NCBI RefSeq assembly: GCF_018991925.1 | Contig: NW_024732384.1 | Coordinates: forward strand, 107,001-171,000 | Direction of reading: 5' to 3' | DNA: 64,000 nt | Origin: Homarus americanus | Taxonomy: Eukaryota; Arthropoda; Malacostraca; Decapoda; Nephropidae | Shown here: one piece after another, positions 31,553-44,862 of the stretch | Position numbering within the stretch: position 1 is the first letter of the stretch | Layout of the letters: each line of letters opens with the position of its first letter | Made by a program: the position numbers and the translations under genes | The notes under the pieces: generated by a model | Told to the model about the DNA's origin: nothing | The model's database searches: none | What the model saw: only the letters and a program-made list of their open reading frames with translations

Positions 31553-33125
31553 GTAAGGGTTTCACGTCCCACTTCATCTATCATACTGACCGTCACACTT
31601 GTACTACCGCAATCCCTCTTCTCTCCTACAACCCACCATACCCTATATACACACAGACACACGTGCATACAACCTGAAGGAAGGGTGTGTGTGAGGTAGG
31701 AAGCGAGTGCAAGTGTACTGAGAGGCAGGTGGCTGGTACACGCAACCCTCCCACCACCGCCATCATATCACTCGTCACACTACACACGCACTCCTCCCAG
31801 CTCCTACCACACACCTCGCCTCCCTTCACTCACCCTACAAGATATTTTAATAAATCAACACAACAAAGAGAGAGAGAGAGGCGGCAAAGAAGGTTTCAAC
31901 TTGTCGGACAGCGGGGCTAGGCTTGTGGCTGCGAGAGGCGAAACAGGAAAGATTTTTGGCGGGTGAATATCAAGGTTAGTGAGGGTGAGTGATCTCTGAG
32001 CCTCCGCCACTACCTTCACCACCACTTACCATAACAACTAACACCATCAGTACACGCACCGCTTGACAAACAACGTGGATTAATGACTGCACACCTCTAA
32101 TTAGGCAACTTACAGATGTGGTGAGAGAGGAGCGAGCGGGGGAGAGGTAGGGGGTAAGGGGGATAAAGGGAAGAAGAGTCCAAGCGCGTGGAAGACAACG
32201 GGCGCAAGGAAATGGCGTATGGGAAGTTTTACGGGATTAAATTTTAACACGTTCTGAGAGGCGGACGATGGAGATTTTATTCAATGTTAGCTCAAAAGTT
32301 TTCATATCAACGAAAGAACAATCAGTCGAAACTGAACGATGGTTATAGGAGCGCGAGAGTAAAATGTTTAGCTACCTCATCAACCTGACACACTCACACA
32401 CTGGGCTCTCTAAACACCGCTGCCACCTCTTAATTATGTATGCAATAACCCCTCCCCCCAGCTATCCTTACCGTAGCCGTAAACTAGCCGGATCTTCATC
32501 GATATATCCCGTACGCGATTTTTTTTTACAGCAATTGGAGATAAGATGATGGACCCTGTTTTGGTCGCCGTCTTTATGTGGTCTAAAACTTATTCCCAAG
32601 ACAGTCGGTAGTTTCATCAACAATAATTAAAGACTTAGCAAAATATAGGTCTTATATAACACCACATAGTATCAATTTACAGTAAAGAAACTAAAAAGAG
32701 GAAGAAACTAATTCCTGATGTGGTTGTGGCGTATTTTGTCGTACCAGAGTTCAGTCGATAAAGACAGTCTTGCGCCCTCTGACCATGATCTTACACGCAC
32801 ACAAGTTATTATTATTATTATTCAAACTACTAATACAACTTCACTACTTACTACTATCACCATTACTGCACATACACACAATAACTAAAGCTATATATCC
32901 GTGTTCACTCATACACCCTATCACACTTTACGCCCCTATGACACTGTATTTAACACACGGACTGACTGTACAGTAGATGTTCTTGCCACACTCTGCAATA
33001 TCAACAATAGGCGTGAGAGCACCAACTTTGCAACACGTGTGGTATTTGTGTCTATCATTCACAATACTGAGTTATTTCTGAGGTTAGTTATGTACAGTTG
33101 CTTGCAGTGATACCTAATACAGTGG

Positions 33126-33265
33126 CTGGTGCGTTTTGTGACATGTGGCAACTCTGTGTTTATTTACACCGTAATTAAAACTCCCCGAATGACCCTTGAG
33201 AACCTCGTAATAATTGCCACACTAAGGATTCCACAGAGTTGCCACATCTCCACATAACGCACCAG
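33126..33265. mobile_element. 140-bp foldback element with 33-bp inverted repeats
   Basis: Left arm 33126-33158 (CTGGTGCGTTTTGTGACATG, then TGGCAACTCTGTG) and right arm 33232-33265 (CACAGAGTTGCCACATCTCC, then ACATAACGCACCAG) are reverse complements apart from two or three differences. Interior about 73 bp, no coding. It lies 130 bp before a 45-bp minisatellite whose unit also contains TAACGCACC. Confidence 0.55.
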
Positions 33266-33395
33266 TCAGTGTACCAGGTTAGGTTAGATTTTAATGAGGT
33301 AGTTATATTAATGAAATAATTTAATATATTTATAAATTACCTTTCCAAACGTTGCCTAGAGTCCATAGTGAAACTAGACCTCTTTAAATAGATCA

Positions 33396-34107
33396 GTAAC
33401 GCACCCCACCAACCTACCATTACTACAGGGTGTTCAATAAGTAACGCACTCCAACCTCCCATTACTACAGGGTGTTCAATAAGTAACACACCCCACCAAC
33501 CTCCCATTACTACAGGGTGTTCAATAAGTAACGCACCCCACCAACCTCCCATTACTACAGGGTGTTCAATAAGTAACGCACCCCACCAACCTCCCATTAC
33601 TACAGGGTGTTCAATACGCACCCGCACCCCAACCTCCCATTACTACAGGGTGTTCAATAAGTAACGCACCCCACCAACCCCATTACTACAGGGTGTTCAA
33701 TAAGTAACGCACCCCACCAACCTCCCATTACTACAGGGTGTTCAATAGAACGCACCAACCTCCCATTACTACAGGGTGTTCAATAAGTAACGCACCTCAC
33801 CAACCTCCCAACTACAGGGTGTTCATAAGTAACGCACCCCACCAACCTCCCACTACAGGGTGTTCATAAGTAACGCACCCCACCAACCTCCCATTACTAC
33901 AGGGTGTTCAATAAGTAACGCACCCCACCAACCTCCCATTACTACAGGGTGTTCAATAAGTAACGCACTCCATCAACCTCCCATTACTACAGGGTGTTCA
34001 ATAAGTAACGCACCCCACCAACCTCCCATTACTACAGGGTGTTCAATAAGTAACGCACTCCATCAACCTCCCATTACTACAGGGTGTAATAAGTAACGCA
34101 CTCCATA
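33396..34107. repeat. 45-bp minisatellite, about 16 units
   Basis: Unit begins CATTACTACAGGGTGTTCAA and continues TAAGTAACGCACCCCACCAACCTCC; several units carry small deletions (33771-33860). Unit length divisible by three gives false open frames on both strands. Confidence 0.92.
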
Positions 34108-34415
34108 AAAATACGTACATATGAATTGGGATTTAACGACAAATATAAATATATAAATATAAATGTTATTAAATTGTGAAGTTATAAGAAAAATATATAT
34201 TTCCAGAAATTAAAGGAAATTTAGTCTAATTCATATATACCATAGGGTTGGTTTTTCTCTTCTCTGTGGGTTACGTAACATCGTTGAGTATAGTTATATA
34301 CACCTAAATGGTTGTTATCATTACTGAAGGCCGAATACCAGAGCTTAAGACACAAACACGCACACATAAACACGCACACATAAACACGTACACATAAACA
34401 CACACACATAAATAC

Positions 34416-34734
34416 TGCTGTTCGACACCACAACCGCATCCAGCCCATACGAGCACGAACTGGTCGCTATAAGAACAGCCCAGTCCCAACCATTGTAAAA
34501 ATTATCAATAACTTGTAATAAACCAGTGTATTCACTCCCAGTAAACACTACTCCTTGCACTGTCACTATGTTGAAATGCCCTATAGTTTGAGCTTTTCCC
34601 CATCTAGTTATTATATGTCTTATTTGTGTCACTCATGTTACTTGTATATTATTTGTAATTCGTAACCCATTCCCCAAATATGTAACTGTATATTTTCAGC
34701 CTTCTGGCTGCCAAGCTCTTTCAATAAACCGTTA

Positions 34735-34772
<38 letters not shown>
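34416..34772 (+). mobile_element. LINE family B 3' fragment with (ATT)n tail
   Basis: From GCTGTTCGACACCACAACCG the sequence is nearly identical to 36075-36402, including the coded end RTGRYKNSPVPTIVKIINNL, 3' UTR and AATAAACCGTTAATTATT, then (ATT)n. 5' truncated at an AC-rich stretch. Confidence 0.7.
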
Positions 34773-34775
<3 letters not shown>

Positions 34776-34776
<1 letters not shown>

Positions 34777-35700
34777 TAGCATTGCAAAAGTAATTAAAAT
34801 ATTCTAAAAATAATTTGAACATTTTCTAAAAGCCATTTCAACAAGTTATAATCAAGATATCAAATTTTGGTTAACAGATCCTTAAGCAGCACATTCAGGA
34901 GTACCTATACTGAAATTTTGAACAAAATCCATTTTTGGCCGAAAATGACAAAAAATGTAAGTCTATTGCCTTAAAGGATTTTTGGCCAAAAATACTTTTT
35001 CTCTCTGAACTAAAATTTAATGTGCCTAACTATTTAAGTACATCCTGAATAATACACAAGCACCAAGAAATGACCTCGAAAACCCATAAGTGGCGAGTAA
35101 TTAGCATTGCAAAAGTAATTAAAATATTCTAAAAATCATTTGAACATTTTCTAAAAGTCATTTCAACAAGTTATAATCAAGATATCAAATTTTGGTTAAC
35201 AGATCCTTAAGCAGCACATTCAGGAGTACCTATACTGAAATTTTGAACAAAATCCATTTTTCAAAACTATTTTTTGGCCAAAAATACTTTTTCTCTCTGA
35301 ACTAAAATTTAATGTGCCTAACTATTTAAGTACATCCTGAATAATACACAAGCACCAAAAAATGACCTCGAAAACCCATAAGTGGCGAGTAATTAGCATT
35401 GCAAAAGTAATTAAAATATTCTAAAAATCATTTGAACATTTTCTAAAAGCCATTTGAACAAGTTATAATCAAGATATCAAATTTTGGTTAACAGATCCTT
35501 AAGCAGCACATTCAGGAGTACCTATACTGAAATTTTGAACAAAATCCATTTTTTGGCCGAAAATGACAAAAAATGTGTCTTATACCTTAAAGGATTTTTG
35601 GCCAAAAATACTTTTTCTCTCTGAACTAAAATTTAATGTGCCTAACTATTTAAGTACATCCTGAATAATACACAAGCACCAAGAAATGACCTCGAAAACC
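34776..35700 (+). repeat. three tandem copies of a ~325-bp repeat
   Basis: Copies start with TTAGCATTGCAAAAGTAATT at 34776, 35101 and 35393. The middle copy lacks about 33 bp (GAAAATGACAAAAAATG block). Identity between copies is very high. The array sits between two copies of LINE family B (34416-34772 and 35705-36402). Confidence 0.9.
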
Positions 35701-35704
35701 ACAC

Positions 35705-36178
35705 GTCAGTGAAGTTATCAAATCCTCCAGTTTCCGTCTCCACCTCCTACGCCGACTCAAGTCCCTCGGAGTTCCTGCACACGAGCTCCTCAGTGTTTAC
35801 ACAACATTCATACTTCCCAAGCTCACCTATGCCTCCCCCACCTGGTCTTCCTCCCTAAATGCCACACAACGTAAACACCTAGAAAAAGTGCAAAAGAGGG
35901 CATGCAAGATTATTCTCTCCCCTTCCTACTCCACATATCAAGAAGCGCTCAACACACTGACCCTTTCGACTCTCACTGACCATCACCACGACCTCATCTG
36001 CAAATTTGGTAAGAAGCTTCTACACCATCCCCGACACCGGCTCCTACTACCACCTGAGATCCCTAGTCCGAGAATTGCTGTTCGACACCACAACCGCATC
36101 CAGCCCATACGTGCACGAACTGATCGCTATAAGAACAGCCCAGTCCCAACCATTGTAAAAATTATCAATAACTTGTAA
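35705..36178 (+). pseudogene. LINE family B reverse-transcriptase-related C-terminal fragment
   Basis: Open from VSEVIKSSSFRLHLLRRLKS through TFILPKLTYASPTWSSSLNA, HLEKVQKRACKIILSPSY and DRYKNSPVPTIVKIINNL to a stop. PKLTYASPTWS and LEKVQKRACKIIL are typical of the C-terminal part of non-LTR reverse-transcriptase proteins. No start, no upstream RT core, so a 5'-truncated insertion. The 3' end with AATAAACCGTTAATTATT follows to 36402. Confidence 0.75.
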
Positions 36179-39100
36179 TAAATCAGTGTATTCACTCCCA
36201 GTAAACACTACTCCTTGCACTGTCACTATGTTGAAATGAACTGTAGTTTGAGCTTTTCCCCATCTAGTTATTACATGTCTTATTTGTGTCACTCATGTTA
36301 CTTGTATATTATTTGTAATTCGTAACCCATTCCCCAAATATGTAACTGTATATTTTCAGCCTTCTGGCTGCCAAGCTCTTTCAATAAACCGTTAATTATT
36401 ATAAATACACACACGCGCGGGCACACACACACTCAACCACTTGGCGGGCAACAAAAAAAAACTGCCTTGATGCTCAAATGTTCTGAATTAGACGCAAAAT
36501 TTACCACCAACACGAGAGGAAATTCACAGGTGACTAAATCTTGTTGTTGTTGTTTCTTCTTTATTATTAATACTATTATTATTATCATCATCCGCATAAA
36601 CGACATAGGCAGTCAAGTTTGTTTCTTTGTCACTGCTAATTTAAGATCCATGTGAGTTCGGTGCTCAAACTTATCATGAGCAGCGTACAATACTACTTGA
36701 AAAAATAATAATAATAATAATATTAATAAAATTTCCTACTGCAAACACAGGCAAAATTTTACCCTCTATAAACTAACAAATGCAGTATCTGATCTAACTA
36801 ACTTTATCACATTATGGCCCAGTAAACTATACTGTAAATACAATCATCAAATTAACAGTCACGCCACAGGCAGTATATTAATGGTTACTGGGGAAAATTA
36901 TATTATTTATACAATATTATTTTATGCAATTAGGTTTTACGAAAAATATTGTTATTATTTTCAATCGCGTGAAAACTATTAAAAATATATATCTGGCGAG
37001 AAGAATTGCAAAATGGCCATTAAGATCCAATGAAAACACTCTAAAGTGGCAAGTGCAGTTAAGCGAGGATCTGACTGGAGGGTTGAAGGCTAAGTAACGT
37101 AAAGTGACGCACTGTGATTGGGCAAGTTTCAATCACAAGCCGCCAAAAAATTACTGGATCACGAACTGCGGAATGAAAAGTCAATCACACCGTCATTATG
37201 TAATAAAGCCCGTAAACCGTCTCCTCCTATGACCATTACACCGATTATATCATTGACGGACTTTCTTGAAGCACTTCACAGCTAACTTGATTTATTTAAA
37301 GAGTATTCGCTCTCCCACATTACTGTAGTTGAACGATGGCTCCCTCCTCCCTCTCAGAAAATACGCGCTAACGAGCCCCATTCGATAACCTCATGACATA
37401 TTGTAAAGAATACCATCAGAGTGAATTTCCCAGTGTGGTCGTGTAAGAAGAAAATACTAATCATTAATATTAATATCGCCAGCAGGAAAACCTGGGGTGT
37501 GTACCCTTGCCACGTCAGCGAGGGGCAAGACAGTATCACAGCCACAGGATGCGCGCGCTACACCCCTCACCATGGCTGCAACTCTCGTGCTGTGAGCGTC
37601 CCAAACCTGCCTTACGGCACCAACCCTGCTCACGCATGTGTGTCATTCGGTTTCCTGCTTGTACCACACGCAAGAAACGGTTTCAATTGTTCTTGAACCT
37701 CGCGATGGTATTACGGCGGCGTTTGACTTGCTAAATGGCCACTATTACGACACATAAGTATTACCATAAGCAATCTATTTACAATTTTTACCCCAGACGA
37801 CATAATTATCCTTAGTGTTCTCCCCACTGATATTATATATAGTTTACGAAAGATTTTTAAGATAATCACTGCAGTACTTTTTGTTCATATTCACTTAAAA
37901 TATCATTAACAGATCAAAATATATATTTTTTCCTTTGTAATGAACGTCTGAAATTTCTCACCTGCGAGTTTTGGCATATACAGAAACAGAAAAACCAAAC
38001 TATTAGGCGTAAATATATCAACAAACATCAGGGTTCAAAGTTAGTCTGACAGTGATATCGGGGTTACAGTCTTGCGGTACAGTACACATCTTCACGCACC
38101 GTCACTACCACACATAGAAAACAATATTGTGCTGTCTGTCAAACCATGAACCGTCCCCATAAACCTCTTCACTACATTCAAATAACCCAAACTATCTTTA
38201 CTTCGACTTATTAATACTTTTTTCATATTCGATTTTTGACAGTGATTGAGAAGTACAGTACAGTATTACAATACCAAGAGCGACTAGGCACTCAACCGAG
38301 ACAACTACCGATGACAATGATGGTAATATAGAGGACATAGAAAAAAATAATAAAGGATTAATTTAAGACTTGACAAATCCCTAATACAAAGAGTTGCAGG
38401 AGAGGAAAAAGTCACATTGGTAAAGAGGAAATACCAGAGATAAGCCCCAACAGAACGCAACAGGTGCACGACACAGGTTCAACCATCAACACACACACAC
38501 ACACACACACGAACAAAAATGTCAGTATGTCACAACCACAATATGTATTACGGAGACTTAGGCAGTAAGAACTAGTACACTAATTTTCATATGGTGACAT
38601 TGATAAGTTAACCTATAGGTTTAAACAAGTCGAAATATCTATCAAAAGTTACAGCTGGTTAGGTTAGGTCAGGTATCTGAAAACTTGTAACCTAATTAGT
38701 ATATGTACTCAAAAAGGGTATTTATTAAGACAGTAGTACAATTATAGATTTAGAGAGAGGTTACGGTGATCCAGTGGTGAGAGTATCACAGACAGGGCCC
38801 ACTTAACCTAGATATGAACAGAAATGCACATAAACATTACTTCACAGAGTCATTTGTGTCACATCATGGCACTCGCACACACTTTTACACACGTTTTGTC
38901 TCATTTTGGTGCTTCGGGTTTAACTGCCAGGTGTATAGCACTATTCTCTAGGTCTTAGTTTCAATAACAAGCAAATTTTAAAGGCTTTTTCTTCATACAA
39001 ATAGTATATGAGATGAAGACATAATTTTTGTACTACCATTAAAGTTTCTCTAAAGTCACTGGCAATATCATTTCTCCAACTACACATCACGTTACGAAAT

Positions 39101-42100
39101 CTCAATTATTCCTTTTTTTGTTCACTTCAGAGTAGTCATATTTAATAATAATAACAATAAAAAAACCATATTCAGGTTGGTCTGCAAAATCAAGTTTTTT
39201 GCACTGGTTAGATAAATTAAACTTCATTATGACAATATATTTAAACATAAAACCTTGGACTAATTTTTCCCAAGTTTCATTTTTGTTCACGGTACATGAC
39301 AGCTGTCCAGACAGACTTAAATTAAAACTATCAGTCCACACAAATTATACTATGCCACGGAAAGTAAGAAGACTGTTCCATTCCCCGCACGAGCTACGAA
39401 CTACAAAAACTACTATACCTTCCAGGAACATATTTCCCGCGAGCAGCTCCTGGAAGTTCACTATAATATACGTCGCCCGGAGGTTCACCACCAGCCCCAC
39501 GCCCACCTCGGCGCAAAACTCAACCTAAATTTGGCTGTCTTTGCTAAACATGATGCAAGGTAACGTGATGATAATCAACTTTGTTTTATTAATTGTTAAG
39601 GCTTATCTGGTTACTTTGGCATTAGCTTAGTTCACAATATAGTTACATGAGAAAGCTTCTAGTTCTGTTTAGTTAGATCTGCCTTTTAATCTTTTATGCC
39701 TTTGCTATTTCAACTTTCTCCCTCACGCGTACTGCCGGAGGCAACTACTATTTTCTTTAACTGAGTCATACTTTTCATGGGTTACTTATCGCATTTGGTA
39801 GCGAGACTGGAAAATGTAATTCTTAAAACGCACGTAACTCGCCTGCTGTACACTGTAACGTTACAATCGTAATATAACGTGAATCGTTAAAGGTTTGTCG
39901 AAATATGATCTTTATGCAAAACGTTACGATATGTTAACGACGACGCTGGGATACAGCAGCTCTTCTGAACTTGGCGAGGCGAGCTAAAATGCTTCCAGTA
40001 TTGCTTTTGAAATGGCAGCAGCTGGTATGTTCCCAAGCTATTCTGTAACACGCTCCTTGCTCTGAATTTGGAGAAATACTGTGATAATGAATACATAAAA
40101 TAAATGTCATAACTGAAGCTGGACTAAGGCTAAATTTGTGTAACTTATGCACAATCAATTACAGGCCGGATAAGAATTCCACGAGAAGAGCAAGTCACTC
40201 CTTACCATCTGGCCAAAAAACCTCTCGCGCTAAGACTTTCCCACGTCACGGAAAACCCGTTTTTTTTTAAGCCATCAATCAAATTTCTAAGCGCACGGTA
40301 AAACTTTCAACACCGCCTGTAGTCATACCTGAGACAGGGCTGGTGAAGCACAGAGTATCTTACACTATCTACACACTACACAAGCTTCAGCCTTATAACT
40401 TTCCGGTGGTGTTTCCTATCCCATACTGGTTACATCCTCAGTGATCAAAGACTCCAACTACTATTTACACTTAAGATATTTTGTTCGACTACTGTTAAAC
40501 CTCAAGCCTGGGAAAGTAATAATGAAGTGACCAACGATAATGTCAAACGCTGGTGCTGTGCGCCTGTAAACCTCAAACTGGTTATGCAAGCTTGGTACAG
40601 TGCTAGGCTTTCTACTGGGGATTGAATGAACTTAAAGTCTTCGTATTACGCTGGTCGCCAAATATTCAGGACTATGCCAGGTAGACTTTGGATATCTGCC
40701 TTGGTAAACTGGCACTAATCTACGTAAACATTAAAAGCTAAATAACACAATGTAACCCGGTCAACTAGGCTACACTAATTCTACGATAACCAAGACACTT
40801 TAACCAAGACACACTGAGTACATTTCTAGATTGCACAACCCTACAGCTCACATCAGGTCGTGCCTCACCAGGTCTTTTATTCTACCTGATGGTGAACCTG
40901 AGAGGATAAACACGAGAACCACAAAAAAAACCACCCATCACAACCTCCAACCTGGCCCCCATACTCATTCACTTGTTCAGCGTCTGTAAGGAAGAGAAGA
41001 GGCTGCTGCATGGTTGAATGCCTTTCTTCTTTTTCATTATAATTATTATTATTATTACAGTAGTTTATTATTATTACGACAGGGTACACTAGTTAATAAT
41101 TAATGTCCCTGTTTTTTTTCTCCCAGTTGTGTCTGTAATAACGAGTGTTCTGTAAGGTGAAACTGTCTGTATGTAATCAAATGTTTATAAAGTAACTTGT
41201 CCCACAAACTTGCGGCGGAATTTCGCGATGGCTGGTGGTACAAATGGTGTTAGGAAGACGATGGGTGTGGAAGTTTCTGTTCCACGCTGGTTCCACCCGG
41301 GTGATTTTTTGGGTAGAGTAATGATCCTTTGTTGTTTAAAAAGGCCACAGCTTGGGAGGGGAGGGGATGTATCATATTTCGGGTGATTCTTGTTTATGAC
41401 TATAATGTGGTGGTGGTTGGTGTTATGTTTTAGGTGTGTTGGTGTCGATCGTGTTACTGATGGTAGTGATTCTGGGAGTCGGCTATAGGGACTGTTTATA
41501 ATGCTATTGTTGTTCCTACTTTTTTCTGTCTTGTTATTCCAGTTAATATAAAAAAGCAGAAAAACTAAGCAAAACCAGATACTTTCCAGACAACAAGCAA
41601 AATCATGGTGGACCAGCAGTATAATAATGTCATTCACTGGGTATGTTTACTGGACAATGAGACAAAACTATTATTTTAATGGCTGACTTTAAGATGAACT
41701 TGTGCAGACATAACCTGAGTTAAGACAGCCAAAAATCTATAATACGAAAGCAATTACCACACTGGGGAGGTGATCTTAACCAGGCAATAATTTTACCTTC
41801 GAATTCCTCCGCTTGTAAATGATGTTATCGTACTTGCTGGTGTGTTTGTTTGCAGGAGGGAACACCGGACATTACAACACTGGATACGCACAAGTTACGA
41901 TGTATCTAAGACACAGTTATACTATAAGTGAATGCTTTTACGAGTGAATGTGGCTATTAGTGATAAAACGTTAAGTTAAAACCTATAACGGGATGCAACT
42001 TTCAGCCGGTATCAGCCCGTAACAACTTGTGGTGTCTGGCAACTAGACACACACACACCCTGCGGGAGGAGGAGCGGGACTGGGGGGGAGAGGAGGGAGG

Positions 42101-42756
42101 GAGAGGTTTACATTACATTCTCTTTTGCTCACTATTCAGAAACACACAACCTGCTCTTATTGTTCCTGAGAGTGCAAGGGTGTTCTTCATGGTGTCTTTG
42201 TGTCCTCAGTCTCCGTGTTCCGTATCTTCATCACCAGTCCGGGAAGCAAAACATAAGCGTACGGTAGGTGGGGAGGTCAATGAACCGCTACGATGGGTTT
42301 TCAAAAGTTTCAACTACCAGCACCATGTCCTACTTTACACAACCACCTGCTAGTTATTACAGTATGAGTATATAACTTGATCCACAAAATAAGATGCAAC
42401 GAGTGCACTATTGTTTGGAGTTATTTATAGATTAAATAATATGAAATAAGTTAATTCTTCGGTTGCAGAAGTACACAGTACGTTAAAACTGGAACAAATA
42501 TACAAACTTAACATTATTATCATTTTTAAATCTAACATTATTAACATGATGTATACTTAACTAGCCAAGTAAAACCAAGTTAGACTTAATGTTAATATGT
42601 ACGGTGTTTGGCTGGTTCGCGACCGGGGCACACCACAGTCGACCATGTTGGGAATGGGTTACCTGACTTTCATTCGAGAAATGAGCCCGCACCCGACTCA
42701 CCCAACCGCCTACACATCCACTCAACCACCAACCTATTCAACCACCCAATCCACCA

Positions 42757-42855
42757 ATGCGGGTTGGGTGTAAAGCGATAGGGGTTTGGTGTAAATGGGA
42801 CTGCCCAGTATGGGCCAACAGGTCCGCTGCAGTTTCCTCCATTCTTATGTTCTTA
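42757..42855 (+). mobile_element. CR1-like LINE 3' end, short plus-strand copy
   Basis: Reverse complement of the 3' end of the copies at 28489 and 43268: GGACTGCCCAGTATGGGCCA, then CTGCAGTTTCCTCCATTCTTATGTTCTT. Only about 100 bp retained. Confidence 0.7.
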
Positions 42856-42859
42856 ACCT

Positions 42860-43258
42860 ATCCACCAATCTATCAATCCACCATCTCCCATCTCATTACA
42901 TCCTTCCTCTGGCAAACTAAGACTTCTCCCTCCCACCTACCCTCCCTCATCCCCTCCACCTACCTAACCCCCCCTCACTCCCTCTACCTACCTAACCCCC
43001 CCTCACTCCCCTGCCTACCCACCTCCCCTCCCCTCCCCTAGCCCTTCGCCCAACCTACCTTCCCTCACCCTCCCTACCTAGCCTACCTAACCCCCTCCTC
43101 CCCCACCTACCTACCCTCCCTCACCCTCCTACCTAGCCCTCTCCCTCTACCTACCCACCCCCCTCCACCCACCTCCCTCACCCCCTCCTACCTAGCCCTT
43201 CGTCACTCTCCCCACCTACCTAACCCTCCCTCTACCTAACTCTCCCTCCACCCAGGTA
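42860..43258. repeat. CT-rich polypyrimidine low-complexity tract
   Basis: CCCTCCCTACCTAACCCCC-type sequence with irregular repeats of ACCTACCTAACC. No gene. Confidence 0.85.
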
Positions 43259-43267
43259 ATTAGAACA

Positions 43268-43795
43268 GAAGAACATAAGAATGGAGGAAACTGCAGCGGG
43301 CCTATTGGCCCATACTGGGCAGTCCCGTTTACACCCAACCCCTATTGCTCATATAAGCATCCAACCTATGTTTGAAGCAATTCAGCGTATTCGAGTTAAT
43401 GATGATATTTGGTAACTTGTTCCATTCATCCACCACTCTGTTTCCAAACCAGTGTTTACCTATTTCACGCCTAAATCTAAATTTGTCTAATTTAAAACCA
43501 TTGTTACGAGTTCGCTCCTGGTTGGATAATTTGAGTACCTTTGTAATGTCCCCTTTGTTTAGCCCTGACTTCCACTTATACACCTCTATCAGGTCGCCCC
43601 TCGCTCTACGTCTCTCAAGGGAGTGCAAATTAAGATGCTTTAACTTGTCTCTATACTCAAGGTTCCTAATGCCCGGGATTAGTCTTGTCATTCTCCTCTG
43701 AATTCTTTCCAAGGATTCTATATCCATTCTGTAATACGGTGACCAGAACTGAACTGCGTAATCCAGGTGTGGTCTCACAAGAGCATTAATTATTC
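43268..43795 (-). pseudogene. CR1-like LINE 3' fragment, copy 2, with open C-terminal frame
   Basis: Minus frame to a stop at 43329 gives 149 residues: RPHLDYAVQFWSPYYRMDIE, RIQRRMTRLIPGIRNLEYRD, SLERRRARGDLIEVYKWKSG, HWFGNRVVDEWNKLPN and FKHRLDAYMSNRGWV. These are the thumb and C-terminal blocks of CR1-type reverse transcriptase. No start or RT core, truncated near 43795. Nearly identical to 28554-28853, so recently active in this genome. Confidence 0.78.
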
Positions 43796-43966
43796 TTCAG
43801 GTGAAATAAATTAATAAGGACACTCTTCAGGTGATCCTAATAAGACTCCTACCTTTAACACTACACACCTCAATACAACCTATTAACTAAAGGTAATTGA
43901 AGGTATCTAGTTAAGTGCTGATGACACTGTTGGGGGGGTGGGGTCATCCAAATTGTGTTTTATCTC

Positions 43967-44325
43967 GTGAACCAGTTAGTTAGTCTCACATCTCCAGTTA
44001 GTTACAGTCTCACATCTCCAGTGAACCAGTTAGTTAGTCTCACATCTCCAGTGAACCAGTTAGTTAGTCTCACATCTCCAGTGAACCAGTTAGTTAGTCT
44101 CACATCTCCAGTGAACCAGTTAGTTAGTCTCACATCTCCAGTGAACCAGTTATTTAGTCTCACATCTCCAGTGAACCAGTTATTTAGTCTCACATCTCCA
44201 GTGAACCAGTTATTTAGTCTCACATCTCCAGTGAACCAGTTAGTTAGTCTCACATCTCCAGTGAACCAGTTAGTTAGTCTCACATCTCCAGTGAACCAGT
44301 TAATTACAGTCTCACATCTTCAGTC
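43967..44325. repeat. 30-bp minisatellite, about 11 units
   Basis: Unit GTTAGTCTCACATCTCCAGT then GAACCAGTTA; some units have TATTTAGTC. Open on both strands because 30 is a multiple of three. Confidence 0.95.
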
Positions 44326-44339
44326 AGGAGGATATTCAC

Positions 44340-44425
44340 TTCATCCGGACCTTGGAAGAGGTGGATGAGGTGGAGGAGGAGGTGGAGGAGGAGGTGGAGG
44401 AGGAGGTGGATGAGATGGAGGAGGA
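44340..44425. repeat. GAGGTGGAG purine-rich repeat
   Basis: GGAGGAGGTGGA-type trinucleotide repeat. Confidence 0.9.
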
Positions 44426-44557
44426 GAGTGAAGAAGGGCCACCGCCACATCCATTCACATACATACATACAGGTACAGGGTACATACATACATACATACA
44501 TAGGATCCGTTTTCGCACGTCGATGAGCATATATTATCCGACGTAGACAATACCACC

Positions 44558-44655
44558 CGAAGAGACCGCATCCACACGTCAGACCGTATCCACACGTCAG
44601 ACCGTATCCGCACGTCAGACCGTATCCACACGTCAGACCGTATCCACACGTCAAC
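44558..44655. repeat. 18-bp minisatellite, five units
   Basis: Unit CGTATCCACACGTCAGAC. Confidence 0.92.
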
Positions 44656-44754
44656 AATCGTATCCGACACCCACGTTCGCCTCCTCTATATATGAGTCTA
44701 CCGCACTGTACTGTATGTGTTCGAGCACTGCATCAGACTACCGACGATGGAGTG

Positions 44755-44862
44755 AGGTGAGGCAGCAAGTTGAAGTGAGGTGAGGCAGCAGGTTGAAGTG
44801 AGGTGAGGCAGCAGGTTGAAGTGAGGTGAGGCAGCAAGTTGAAGTGAGGTGAGGCAGCAGGT
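44755..44862. repeat. 23-bp minisatellite, about 5 units
   Basis: Unit GAAGTGAGGTGAGGCAGCAG followed by GTT. Confidence 0.9.

Noticed and set aside
32460..32520. ATGAAGATCCGGCTAGTTTA frame ending at donor ACG/GTAAGG as a bbx start
   Set aside because: Ends in phase 1, while bbx exon A needs phase 0.
33337..34096. Repeat proteins on both strands
   Set aside because: Periodic frames are a by-product of a 45-bp minisatellite; same reasoning for 43955-44368, 49456-49829 and 51842-52398.
33396..34107. CRISPR-like array
   Set aside because: Units are head-to-tail with no unique spacers, and the genome is eukaryotic; a plain minisatellite.
40207..40216. ATG directly at a donor (CCAGATG/GTAAGG) that could supply a one-codon start for bbx
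   Set aside because: Phase fits, but any ATG before a donor-like site would; no supporting upstream exon structure. Kept only as a remote alternative to 57432.
41185..41637. 150-codon minus-strand frame
   Set aside because: Starts at GTG, has mixed low-complexity content and no known domain, and no splice sites match bbx.
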